Source: Euryarchaeota archaeon UBA251
Lineage (GTDB): Archaea; Thermoplasmatota; Poseidoniia; Poseidoniales; Thalassarchaeaceae
Assembly (NCBI GenBank): GCA_002497905.1
Contig: DAFJ01000054.1
Coordinates: 4,546 to 20,315, forward strand
Length of the DNA: 15,770 nucleotides
Direction: 5' to 3'
Below the pieces are notes generated by a model. That model ran no database searches. It was not told where the DNA came from and was given only the letters and a program-made list of their open reading frames with translations. Made by a program: the position numbers and the translations under genes. This document shows, one piece after another, positions 7,501 to 15,013 of this stretch. Position 1 is the stretch's first letter, and each line of letters starts with the position of its first letter.

Positions 7501-10500
7501 GCAATGGAGAATCGATGTTTGCTGATGCATCACCAAGTGGAAGGTCAGCCGGGTTATCATTCCAAAGAACCGAATACTGTCGGCCAGATGATACTGCTGC
7601 AAACTCCGAGGGTGAAATTTGGTTGTTCATGTCCGTATCATATCCAGCATTAACCAAACCGGCCTCACTAAACATTGGGCGCCAAGCGCCGAAATACGCG
7701 CCAGTAAACTGCTGCGCATCCCAGAAGAATACTGGGTTGTGCGAAGGAACGATAATTCGTGAACCAATGAACATACGCTCTACTGATTTGATCACAAAAG
7801 TGTCTGTCTCATCGCCCTCAAGCCAAGGGAAAGGCCACTCGTTAGGGCCAGCATATGACATGTTGACTTCGCCGTTGAACTCGTAATTACCCTTGGGTAG
7901 AGTGGTGTTTGTGTACTCATACGTACTCACAACATCGTGATTATTCAGGAAACCATTCCAGATAATTTCCTCATAACCACCAGGGATTGTACCTGGTCCA
8001 TTATTGAGAGATGCATTGTAGCGAACTTGTTTCCACTCGCCCTGAGCACCTTGATTCTGGACAAATGTCAACGAGACATAACCGCCTTGGTCTGCTCGGA
8101 ATCCTTGACCTGCGCCATCGAAGGTAGATGGATTCTGACGATCGCCGAAGGGCCCTCCAGTGACCTCAAAGGCAACAGGAGCATACTTGATTCGATTGTT
8201 GAAAATTCCACGATCCCAATCTGCAGAATAGTGAGTCTTGAAGTCGAGATAAAGGGGATTTTCGCCACTCCGCAAGTACTCAGGAGCAACATAATCGAAG
8301 GTTGTATTCGCTCGAATCTCAAGCGGATACATCTCTGAGGTACTACCGTCATGGATGAACATCTCTGTTACCTCTGCATAGGCGTTGTAAGTTGTATTCG
8401 GGCCCACATCGAGATCCTCTGGAAGTAGGAATTGTCCAACGGTGAATCCACCAAACTCAGAAGAGAGTACGTCGATAGTCTGCACTGCTTCGGTGCCATT
8501 CCCTGCCCATTCAATTGTAACTTGCACCGGCAAGTTAGGTGCAGGAACGAATTGACCCAACGCAGGATCGAGCCATGAAACCGAACCTGAGAAGATTGCG
8601 GCTTTCTTACCATCCATCCACATTGTTCCTGGAATACTCATATTGACGCGCGTAGGGATCTTGTCATCTTCATCGAGAACGCCATCATTGTCACTATCCC
8701 AATCTGAGCTTAGCTCATTGTCTTCAATCTGGTCCCAATCCACGTCGACCCTCGAGTCGTTGTCATCATCGTTATCGATAACGTCGGGACCCGTTGAAGG
8801 ATCAGATGGGTTAGCAATACCAAGGCCTCCTCCGAAATCATCATGATCCCATGGATTTGTTGATTCGTTATTGTAACGTTGAGGCCAAAGTAGAATCTCG
8901 TCCTCATCATGCATACCATCGGAATCATCGTCAAGATCGACGTCGTCACGAATACCGTCATTGTCGTGATCCCATGGGCTAATCCAAGGAGTTTGACTCG
9001 CGAGTTCGACTGTGTTAGTGATACCATCCATATCCCAGTCGGTCTCACCCTTGCCGTCTGGAACACCGTCATTGTCATGATCAAACGGATGTTGTTCCTC
9101 ACCAACAAAGCAAGTCAATTCCTGAACTACATCGAGTACGCCGTTATTGTCATCATCTGGATCCTCGGTGTCGACAATGCCATCGTTGTCATTGTCTACA
9201 TCATAGTACTCAGGGAACATCAAGCCTTGACCGAGCACCCCCTTATCCCAAACCGCTTGGTAAAATCCATCTTCGTCAGGGTCTGTATCAGTCCCATCAT
9301 CGTCGTTGTCAAAGCAGTTTGTCCCAGTGAAGAAATTACCAGGAGGTAGTGTACCCGCATCATCATCAAAGTCGTCGTTTGTATCAATCTCGAAGAAATC
9401 CCAAATTCCATCATTGTTGTCATCAACATCGAAGAAGTCGTAGACCCCATCGAAGTCGTCATCGAGGTCGGCTGTATCATTGAACATGCACTGTGGATTA
9501 GGTGTACCAGCGTTTGGCGCACCACAGTCATCATCAGGATCAACGCTATCATTGAGTAGGTCTGCATACTCGTCTGGGAAGAAATTCCCATTGATGTCCG
9601 CATTCCAATTGAACAACCCCTGACCGAGACCTCGCCATGCAATCATCAAATCACGATTGTGATTGATATCATCGAAAGGTACCGCTGCAGTGACTTGACC
9701 ATTGAATTCAAAGTGCCAACAGCTTACCTCAAAGCAATCCCAGTTCCCATTGCTATTTGCCCCATCATACTGCCCATCCGTATATCCTGAATCGGGTCGA
9801 ATACTGTACGCCTTGGTGTACTGGAAGTTAGTACCCGAATCAAGTGGGAGCATGTAATGGAAAGCATACTCGTATCCGCAGGCATATCCGACTACCGTCG
9901 TCCACCCACAAGTGTCCTCTGCGTCTACGGAACCGCCCATTCGGAAATCATCAATATCCAAAACTCCGTCATTGCCTTCATCTTGGTCCCAACCATCTGG
10001 TAAACCATCGCCATCTTGATCGACATCAAGTCCGTTGACAAGAGAGTCTCCGTCCGAATCAATATCCCAATGATTGTCTCCATTCCATGGACTCCATCTA
10101 CTAATGTAATACCAATAGAACTCTGGGACTGCGCCATTAGTAATTGGATTCGTAGTAGGGTTGTAACCATTGTATGGAATGACAAAGCCATTCGCAAGAG
10201 TAAACGGATTTGTTGTGTGGCTCATATTCCAGAAATCAGACATATTGGTATTGTACAACTGGCCATCTAGTGATCCGTCAAGATCAGCGCCATCAGATAC
10301 TGGGAAGTACGGCTGAGAGAAATCGTCAGTGGAATCGATGTCTAGGACTCCGCAATTACCATCATCAGGATCGTATAGATCGTTGATTCCATCGTTGTCA
10401 TCATCCCAGTCCTCATCATTACTGAGTCCATCACCATCTATGTCAGAATCAATTGCATTCGGTCCATCATCGAGATATCGTGAACCATTGATGAGATGGA

Positions 10501-12232
10501 GATCATTGTCATCATCGAGATCACAGTTCCAGTCGATGTCGAGGAAATCTGGCAAGCCATCGTTGTCATCGTCGTAATCATACCAGTTGTTGATACCGTC
10601 TCCGTCCCAATCGTTGTTACCGACGTATGACTTCCGCTCTGTCAAACATTCGGGTGCTGGATTTGTGGGGTTCTTGTTGGAAGGAGTTGGACAGTTCCAG
10701 CCATTCGGTCCAACTTGAGCCACAGTTGCATTCATGAAAGAATCGTTCTCATTTTGTATACCATCGTCGTCCCAATCCCAAGGCTCGTCATTGATGTTGA
10801 CTGCAGGAGGGCCAAGGTCATTATCGGGTGATGCGAGGCCTCCCATGTCGACATCGAACCAATCGGGAGTAAGGTCGTAATCTTGGTCAATAGCGCGCCA
10901 ACGATCGTCGTCAAGGTCTCGATCATAATCAATTTCGCAGTCGGTACCAGGGGTCTCAAGAGCGCCGGTAACACCAGGATAGTCGATGTTACCATCGCCG
11001 TTGGTATCAATACGAAGACATACATCCTTGATGCCATCATTGTCGTCATCAGGATCAAACATGTCCAGAATGCCGTCGTTATCATCGTCGGTGTCCGCAG
11101 AATCCGGAGTATCGTCTCCATCATTATCCGGATCAAGGAAATTTGGGATACCGTCGCCATCAAGGTCACCATCCACAATCGAAGTAAAGGCTGGAGAGTT
11201 CGGATGATACTGGGATTCGAGTGTTACGTAATCGACACTGAAGGAGTACAGCGCGTAACTGTTGAAAGTCCAAGGGACTGCCGCATCGTAAACCAATTCA
11301 TCAGATGAGCTGGCAGCAGCAGCAGCAGACATCGTCTGAGTGATGCTGGAGTTGTATGGGTCGCGATCCATGTAATCCATGGTCCCGTCGTCATCATCAT
11401 CATCATCGAAATAATCCTGGACCCCATCATAATCGAAGTCGCATGGCCACTTGAACTGATCAAGTCGGCCATCATTATCATCATCCTCATCGAAAGATTC
11501 GCGACCGCTACCATCAGGATCCTCGTCATTGACGCCATCATTGTCACGGTCTAACGGGTTCTGATCAACCATGTATCCTGGACCAACTGCAGTTAGCGTC
11601 CATGGATGGATTGTGCTAGGCTCGACGTAGCGGTCAGTTGAGACGTTTAACGGGTCTGCACCTTGAGTATAATCGATTGGTCCCTCAAGGATACCATCAT
11701 TGTCGTCATCGAAATCATACTCGTCTACAACACCGTCATTGTCATGGTCAAGAGGGTCGGTTCCGAAGCAACCATCGAATCGTTCGATTAAGTCGTAAAT
11801 TCCGTCATTATCGTCGTCAAGATCGTCGAGATCACCGATGCCATCGTTGTCGTGATCACCGAGATTGGTCTCTTCAAGGAGGAATGAATATGCCTCTGAT
11901 CTAAGTTGCAGAGCCGATATATCTCCAACTTTGCCAGTACCAGCGAGAATGTCGCTCCAAGTTGGATCGCTGAGGGCAGGGTGATTGAAACGCGACTGAT
12001 CCAGAGCTCCAGGAACAGGTGCACCTCCTGGTTGGTTACCACCCTGATAGGTTGATTGAATCGGGGTGCGATCTTCTGCCGGAGCGAAAATACCCATGTC
12101 AATCTCGCCATCATCTGCTCCTACTGGGAGCAACGCGAGTGTGGTACTGAAGACCATCAGCATCACTAATGTGAGAGCTGACGTCTGGCGTTTGGCTTGA
12201 TTCATCTTCTGATTCAATGTCATCTGTTCCAT
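4514..12232 (-). CDS. Giant calcium-binding surface protein: TSP type 3-like repeats, beta-sandwich stalk, TM anchor, DUF4129-like tail
   Basis: About 2,572 residues, unbroken. Order: basic N-terminus and signal peptide (residues 1-39, core 19-37, cleavage near A39); about 124-1195, an Asp-rich array with about 30 DxDxDG loops in pairs such as DHDNDG and DDDNDG, like thrombospondin type 3 repeats that bind calcium; about 1200-2385, many beta-sandwich-like units, with recurring T-D-x-x-G-x-F turns near 1782, 2059, 2181 and 2317, many NxS/T sequons, and one EF-hand-like loop (DTDMNNQISPSE) at 1532-1543; a membrane span at about 2390-2411 followed by RNYQERRR; a cytosolic helical domain to 2572 in which TPPHELDAFLSLFEEARYS resembles DUF4129 of archaeal transglutaminase-like proteins. 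The protein is thus an outward surface protein with a cytoplasmic domain, likely stiffened by calcium in seawater. The start is ATG 12232 (in-frame GTG 12241 is possible). No partner is apparent next to it. Confidence 0.9.
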   Translation of the reverse strand: MEQMTLNQKMNQAKRQTSALTLVMLMVFSTTLALLPVGADDGEIDMGIFAPAEDRTPIQSTYQGGNQPGGAPVPGALDQSRFNHPALSDPTWSDILAGTGKVGDISALQLRSEAYSFLLEETNLGDHDNDGIGDLDDLDDDNDGIYDLIERFDGCFGTDPLDHDNDGVVDEYDFDDDNDGILEGPIDYTQGADPLNVSTDRYVEPSTIHPWTLTAVGPGYMVDQNPLDRDNDGVNDEDPDGSGRESFDEDDDNDGRLDQFKWPCDFDYDGVQDYFDDDDDDDGTMDYMDRDPYNSSITQTMSAAAAASSSDELVYDAAVPWTFNSYALYSFSVDYVTLESQYHPNSPAFTSIVDGDLDGDGIPNFLDPDNDGDDTPDSADTDDDNDGILDMFDPDDDNDGIKDVCLRIDTNGDGNIDYPGVTGALETPGTDCEIDYDRDLDDDRWRAIDQDYDLTPDWFDVDMGGLASPDNDLGPPAVNINDEPWDWDDDGIQNENDSFMNATVAQVGPNGWNCPTPSNKNPTNPAPECLTERKSYVGNNDWDGDGINNWYDYDDDNDGLPDFLDIDWNCDLDDDNDLHLINGSRYLDDGPNAIDSDIDGDGLSNDEDWDDDNDGINDLYDPDDGNCGVLDIDSTDDFSQPYFPVSDGADLDGSLDGQLYNTNMSDFWNMSHTTNPFTLANGFVIPYNGYNPTTNPITNGAVPEFYWYYISRWSPWNGDNHWDIDSDGDSLVNGLDVDQDGDGLPDGWDQDEGNDGVLDIDDFRMGGSVDAEDTCGWTTVVGYACGYEYAFHYMLPLDSGTNFQYTKAYSIRPDSGYTDGQYDGANSNGNWDCFEVSCWHFEFNGQVTAAVPFDDINHNRDLMIAWRGLGQGLFNWNADINGNFFPDEYADLLNDSVDPDDDCGAPNAGTPNPQCMFNDTADLDDDFDGVYDFFDVDDNNDGIWDFFEIDTNDDFDDDAGTLPPGNFFTGTNCFDNDDDGTDTDPDEDGFYQAVWDKGVLGQGLMFPEYYDVDNDNDGIVDTEDPDDDNNGVLDVVQELTCFVGEEQHPFDHDNDGVPDGKGETDWDMDGITNTVELASQTPWISPWDHDNDGIRDDVDLDDDSDGMHDEDEILLWPQRYNNESTNPWDHDDFGGGLGIANPSDPSTGPDVIDNDDDNDSRVDVDWDQIEDNELSSDWDSDNDGVLDEDDKIPTRVNMSIPGTMWMDGKKAAIFSGSVSWLDPALGQFVPAPNLPVQVTIEWAGNGTEAVQTIDVLSSEFGGFTVGQFLLPEDLDVGPNTTYNAYAEVTEMFIHDGSTSEMYPLEIRANTTFDYVAPEYLRSGENPLYLDFKTHYSADWDRGIFNNRIKYAPVAFEVTGGPFGDRQNPSTFDGAGQGFRADQGGYVSLTFVQNQGAQGEWKQVRYNASLNNGPGTIPGGYEEIIWNGFLNNHDVVSTYEYTNTTLPKGNYEFNGEVNMSYAGPNEWPFPWLEGDETDTFVIKSVERMFIGSRIIVPSHNPVFFWDAQQFTGAYFGAWRPMFSEAGLVNAGYDTDMNNQISPSEFAAVSSGRQYSVLWNDNPADLPLGDASANIDSPLRDFVTTNSTHWFVSMVNGADSNVPPCGPVDPLDQTSPIRCEIVPEMNTGETFGTIGDVKNRTLVPWTDGATVLQVDLDQDSVFAGSRESVNPKYPALSGGLAVMDFNWTWRTEYQALTYGVKVDFVDSNFFFTGNQTYTLSPTGAHVNVSVVGTTDFQLNTVPVLYRGMNTTLEARLIDNSLQPVPFQPVNWTWSANGTSGLAQTDVNGVFKIPLNISKDHSLGNFSMTFGFPGTQRLKSSSVTQALWVVSRTFINLEATTSGERSSGDVWSVSAQVTDDNRTPSIRDLGQALDGIGENGGRVLLIFEGTDFDNRQHRRIIAELTPNAGSVYHEMLLNPQLLKDDPESFLPDGFGPVNVILRFEENLPHEGCVALETWMLSMQGAWDPCTSIPNNEHFRRELQYNVDGFYLRGRTTLDVDDQIVYTSEVNPVTGEVVEKPMTVTGRLTDELGGNLSNRDIQISYQMTGSAADVPQCEAGRTDNEGYFEIDCPLNGVFAGQAQVTVRYNADLNNDGYRFKDATVIKNFAVFSNSTLNVEEVGPFLTDVDRYVFAGNGTSIPVLYLKEPFHVHAALYQSNGNMLGGRCLNIYLSPEINPRPIASAVTDDADGRIEWYSGDPEQNPSRRGVEPIGGQGLEGFRTLRVAYEPKMEVSGGCGQEANAVVNGSHMDITVLVRSRVDIILKDTWSKADGYQPDEWVNGTVQVMRDRLDVPVSGEQVMFIREYWNGTDWVLENIDYQTTLDNGEASFSWQYTAQEVPGSDDDAVGGKWRILVQFRDSPNFEQTFLNNTPEIVLGDEPMGEQTSGLFTAQVMLPLLIALLLAAVIGAVMYRNYQERRRIEILRGILTDSLMSLRASNEYIQAIFDCWKQLVSFFRSKGAMKKVYETTREFEDAVNRMLGGITPPHELDAFLSLFEEARYSDHEIGAAQRDRAIQTLQAVVNSLTLALGEMQLARVVDEGSRYENLTKAGEFVDADGQLRQAGVGEDGAADNFSL
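11391..11408. repeat. Short TCA/GAT triplet tract inside the giant gene
   Basis: Five TCA units followed by TCG on the plus strand encode a run of seven aspartates (about residues 275-281) in a calcium-loop region. Such tracts can change length by slippage in units of whole codons, so the frame would be kept. It is a minor feature in a gene rich in GAT/GAC codons. Confidence 0.6.
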
Positions 12233-12241
12233 GGTATACAC

Positions 12242-12345
12242 CCAAGGGTAAGTATCTGGCCAATCTCGACGGATATATCAACAACTCGGCTTCGTTGAGT
12301 GTTTCTGTATCACGCACGAACTAAGGTATCATCGCTCGTATAACC
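12242..12345. promoter_or_regulatory. Divergent promoter region between the giant gene and a small exported protein
   Basis: A 104-base gap with outward-facing genes. On the minus strand GTTGATATATCC (12282-12271) is a TATA-like element about 42 bases before the giant gene ATG, allowing a leader of about 16 bases. No convincing SD precedes either ATG. I saw no clear TATA box for the plus-strand gene. The region near 12279-12302 has an imperfect ACTC/GAGT repeat that I do not consider meaningful. Confidence 0.45.
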
Positions 12346-12915
12346 ATGCGATTCAAGGACGGGGGCGCTCTCCTCAACACAATGAAGATTGGATGGATTG
12401 TCTCCGGTGTAATCATGATTCTTGTCACAGTACCTGCTGGAATGGTGGGATATTCTGGCTCGGGTTCTTTGGATAGTGACGTCCCTGCATGTGATTCCGG
12501 AATCCTTGGCCTCAATGTCTGTGATAGGGTTGTCATGCTAGAAGATGGGGTGAACATACCTGAAACCGCAGCAACCCTTCTAACTGCAGATATCTCTGTT
12601 GATTGGGGTTCCCAAAACGTGTGGATTGCTATCGTACCTGCATCGGATGAGGAGCATTGTTCCAGCGGTAATGATGGTTATCTCGTCTGCGATCGTGATA
12701 GTTTGACATATCTCGCTGGAGGCCCCTACTCTGGAGGAACCTTTGACTGGGTTCTAGAGGGAGGAGATATCCGGTTTGTTGCCGGCAATTCTATGGAAGC
12801 GTCGAGTGAGAGTGTTACTATCGAATATACTTACAATGCTCGTCTATCACCACTTCTCGGCTCCATTCTAGCACTAGTAGGTCTTGTTCAAATCTTAATC
12901 GGATGGAGATTCTGA
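12346..12915 (+). CDS. Predicted membrane-anchored exported protein, unknown function
   Basis: A 189-residue protein that I do not recognise. It has an N-terminal hydrophobic segment (about residues 14-35, IGWIVSGVIMILVTVPAGMVG), a central extracytoplasmic domain of about 125 residues with five cysteines (CDSG, VCDR, HCSS, VCDR, probably paired) and beta-strand-like sequence, and a C-terminal hydrophobic helix (about 169-187) that ends in GWRF. Both ends thus contact the membrane, with the middle outside. ATG 12346 is used; ATG 12382 is an alternative that starts at the hydrophobic segment. The gene is divergent from the giant surface protein, with which it shares a 104-base promoter region; co-function is possible but only inferred. 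Its stop is 3 bases from the convergent neighbour. Confidence 0.75.
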   Translation: MRFKDGGALLNTMKIGWIVSGVIMILVTVPAGMVGYSGSGSLDSDVPACDSGILGLNVCDRVVMLEDGVNIPETAATLLTADISVDWGSQNVWIAIVPASDEEHCSSGNDGYLVCDRDSLTYLAGGPYSGGTFDWVLEGGDIRFVAGNSMEASSESVTIEYTYNARLSPLLGSILALVGLVQILIGWRF

Positions 12916-12918
12916 ATG

Positions 12919-13383
12919 TCATTCTTCCTCGACAACATCTTCCAAACCGCCATCAAATACTAACCAAGCATAGCCTGCGACTAACAGCATGAGGCTGCCA
13001 AACAAATTGATGATGAGGCCTGTCGGGTCTGCAAACAGAGAGGATAAGGGGCCCCCGATAATCCACCCTAAACCAAGGGTTGCTACTCCAATCAATGTGA
13101 GGCGGGATGACGACCTACGAGGGTTCCTCCACAGATGAAGGGCGGGGATGAGGCCATGGAATCCAAAGGTAGTGGCGAACCAAGCTCGATAGAATAGATA
13201 GCAGCCAATTAGTCCCCCAACACCCCGTGTGAAACCTGCATCCTCCCACGGCCCTGCAAAACCGAAGCCGAATGGAAGGGTATTGAGGACGAGGAGTGTC
13301 CCGATAATAACCTCGATTCGAATATCGATTGGCTCAAAGGGGTCAACAGCCATTGACCGTTCCAAGACGGGGCCCCTCATCAT
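12919..13383 (-). CDS. Predicted four-span membrane protein, unknown function
   Basis: A 154-residue hydrophobic protein with about four membrane spans: residues 22-42 (EVIIGTLLVLNTLPFGFGF), 55-70 (GGLIGCYLFYRAW), 92-112 (LTLIGVATLGLGWIIGG) and 122-145 (GLIINLFGSLMLLVAGYAWLV), ending in an acidic tail EDVVEEE. The short basic loop HLWRNPRRSSSR between spans 2 and 3 should be cytosolic. I do not recognise a family. The start codon ATG 13383 overlaps the stop of the upstream GNAT-like gene (ATGA, 4 bases), and a GAGGAGGG ribosome site sits in that gene's last codons, so the two are translated together. ATG 13380 is an alternative start. Confidence 0.75.
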   Translation of the reverse strand: MMRGPVLERSMAVDPFEPIDIRIEVIIGTLLVLNTLPFGFGFAGPWEDAGFTRGVGGLIGCYLFYRAWFATTFGFHGLIPALHLWRNPRRSSSRLTLIGVATLGLGWIIGGPLSSLFADPTGLIINLFGSLMLLVAGYAWLVFDGGLEDVVEEE

Positions 13384-14114
13384 CCCTCCTCAGTTGCGTC
13401 CCAATTAACAAAGGCCTGTAATTGGCTCTCCTCGATTTCAATCAACTGTCGACCGGTAACGGCCGTCATTTCTGACATAGGGTGGGCTCGTGATGGGGTT
13501 TGGAGTGATGATTTTGGATTAAATAGGAATAAACGATATTCTCGAATATGGCGGATTTGGTGTCTAAGTCGGATTGGATTTTGAAACAACATGAAAATAC
13601 CTCGTAGCATCCGATCAAGAACAACAGAGATTTGCAACCGTAAAGGAAGGGTGGCTAGTGTGGATTTGAAGAGCCAGAGGCGGCTCCAGCGACGTTCAGG
13701 CTGTACCAAGGAGAAACCCGCTCGATGATATGTTGCTGCTAAAGCTGCATTTCTAGTCCAAGAGATTAGTGGACGTCGAGATGATGGTTCAAGTGGGGGA
13801 GATAATCTGTGAAGGAGAGCGTCCTGGTACCACCGTGAAATCGCCTGCTCAACCAATTCATGGGAGCGCCCTTGCCCACGAACACGAGGATCAAGCACCA
13901 CTGTCCTCAACTCTATCGAAGGGCCAAGCCGGTCGAGGGTTGCATGTCCAAAGAGTCCGTGTAAATCGTGTAATAGAATACGAGGGTGGCGATTCCACCC
14001 ACGAACTGCTGAAACTTCCTTGAGGGGGCCCCACAAATCCAACTCTTCGCGAATCATAGACACCAACCAGGTTGAATTCTCTGCGTCTAGAGGCGAGTTT
14101 CCTTCTTCATCCAT
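13380..14114 (-). CDS. GNAT-like N-acetyltransferase
   Basis: A 244-residue protein with the GCN5-related acetyltransferase fold in its first half. Motif A, which binds acetyl-CoA, is VVLDPRVRGQGRSHELV (about residues 72-88) with the R-x-R-G-Q-G loop at 77-82; motif B is NAALAATYHRAGFSLV near 121-136, with Y and GF as in the family. The second half (after about 150) is basic, rich in Arg and Leu, and does not match GNAT; it may be a binding extension. The substrate cannot be read from sequence. The gene is coupled with the four-span membrane protein, with which it may work. ATG 14114 leaves only 32 bases to the divergent E1-like gene; an internal ATG at 14057 would shorten the protein but keep the GNAT core, so the start is uncertain. 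Confidence 0.8.
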   Translation of the reverse strand: MDEEGNSPLDAENSTWLVSMIREELDLWGPLKEVSAVRGWNRHPRILLHDLHGLFGHATLDRLGPSIELRTVVLDPRVRGQGRSHELVEQAISRWYQDALLHRLSPPLEPSSRRPLISWTRNAALAATYHRAGFSLVQPERRWSRLWLFKSTLATLPLRLQISVVLDRMLRGIFMLFQNPIRLRHQIRHIREYRLFLFNPKSSLQTPSRAHPMSEMTAVTGRQLIEIEESQLQAFVNWDATEEG

Positions 14115-14146
14115 TGATAACGGGTCAGTGTTTCTTTATCCTATAC
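14115..14146. promoter_or_regulatory. Very short divergent promoter region, GNAT-like gene and E1-like operon
   Basis: Only 32 bases separate the two outward start codons. On the minus strand a TATAGGATAA stretch lies about 26 bases before ATG 14114, which would fit a leaderless transcript for the GNAT-like gene. No SD precedes the E1-like ATG 14147, so it may also be leaderless; its TATA box would then have to lie in or next to the start of the divergent gene. Confidence 0.35.
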
Positions 14147-15013
14147 ATGAATACTCCACAACAACCCCTGAACATCAGCATCATTGGAGCTGGAGGTATC
14201 GGATCAAACACTTGTCTCCTTCTTGTGAATGCGCTACGTAATGGCGTCATAGCTGAACATCTGGGAGGTATCGAGTTTCATCTCTATGACGGTGACGAAG
14301 TGGAAGATGCCAACCTTATCCACCAGAGGTTCACACCGAGTCAAATCGGGATGCTCAAAGTCGATGCTTTGGCAGAAACTTTTGCCGACATACACGCTGC
14401 TGTTCGCCTAATTCCCCACGGTATCAATCTCCGCGACTCGAATTCGCTAGCAGATGCGCACATCGTTATTGTTGCAGTCGATCGCCCAGAGCCTCGAAGA
14501 ATTGTCCATTCTCTAGAAGGTAAAGAGTGGTACGACTCGCGTTGTATGGGGGACTTCACACTCCTGCTAACGGACCAATCAGACCCTGTAATGATAGAAG
14601 CGCTCACACCTGAACATGCACCAGCGAGTTGTCAGCCCGAAGGTGCAATCGAATCTGGTGCAATTCAATTCGGGTTTGCCAATGCTGCAGTTCATCTCGC
14701 GGATGCAATTATGCGTTCTCTACTCCGAAGATGTGGCCATGAAACAGAGTTTCCTGATTCAATATGTGATTCCATCACAAAGGGCCGAATTGACATCTTC
14801 GGAACACCTGTTGAGCCTGTAATGACGGTTGCTCCGCAAGCAACTAAGCCCTGGTCTGACGAGGATGACCGGATACTTCTGGATGGTTTAGATCATAATG
14901 GAAGGGACCTTGATGAAATTTCAAGAGAATTAGGGCGCAGCCCGAATGCATTATTCCATAGATTGAGGCGACTGATGGAGAGGGGAGATGTTGATGCGGA
15001 GGCAGGAGAATGA
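14147..15013 (+). CDS. Divergent E1/ThiF-like adenylyltransferase with C-terminal Myb/SANT-like domain
   Basis: A 288-residue E1-like enzyme of the ThiF/MoeB/UBA superfamily, which adenylates the C-terminus of a ubiquitin-like protein. Seen: the nucleotide loop GAGGIG (14-19); the D48-x-D50 and N56-L of the DFDxVxxSNLxRQ motif, here DANLIHQRF with the Arg shifted; IGxxKVDA (67-74); the conserved Asp at D112; and C162 in APASCQPEGAIESGAI, which aligns with the ThiF cysteine before GVLGP. The two CxxC zinc pairs of MoeB, ThiF and UbaA are missing. From about residue 234, KPWSDEDDRILLDGLDHNGRD then EISRELGRSPNALFHRLRRL looks like a Myb/SANT-type helix-turn-helix. Start ATG 14147 is chosen: an ATG at 14072 would overlap the divergent gene and add residues unlike the family. 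Stop overlaps the JAMM gene by 4 bases (ATGA). Together they suggest a ubiquitin-like system; the substrate is unknown. Confidence 0.85.
   Translation: MNTPQQPLNISIIGAGGIGSNTCLLLVNALRNGVIAEHLGGIEFHLYDGDEVEDANLIHQRFTPSQIGMLKVDALAETFADIHAAVRLIPHGINLRDSNSLADAHIVIVAVDRPEPRRIVHSLEGKEWYDSRCMGDFTLLLTDQSDPVMIEALTPEHAPASCQPEGAIESGAIQFGFANAAVHLADAIMRSLLRRCGHETEFPDSICDSITKGRIDIFGTPVEPVMTVAPQATKPWSDEDDRILLDGLDHNGRDLDEISRELGRSPNALFHRLRRLMERGDVDAEAGE

Noticed and set aside
9220..9642. Met/Thr-rich reading frames opposite or out of frame with the giant gene, e.g. this 140-codon one
   Set aside because: They are frame shadows of repetitive GAT/GAC Asp codons (producing Met, Ile, Thr-rich nonsense) and lack any protein-like features or ribosome sites.
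8643..11207. CRISPR-like or tandem DNA repeat array in the Asp-rich region
   Set aside because: The repetition is at protein level (DxDxDG loops) with unequal spacing and divergent codons; there are no constant direct repeats with unique spacers.
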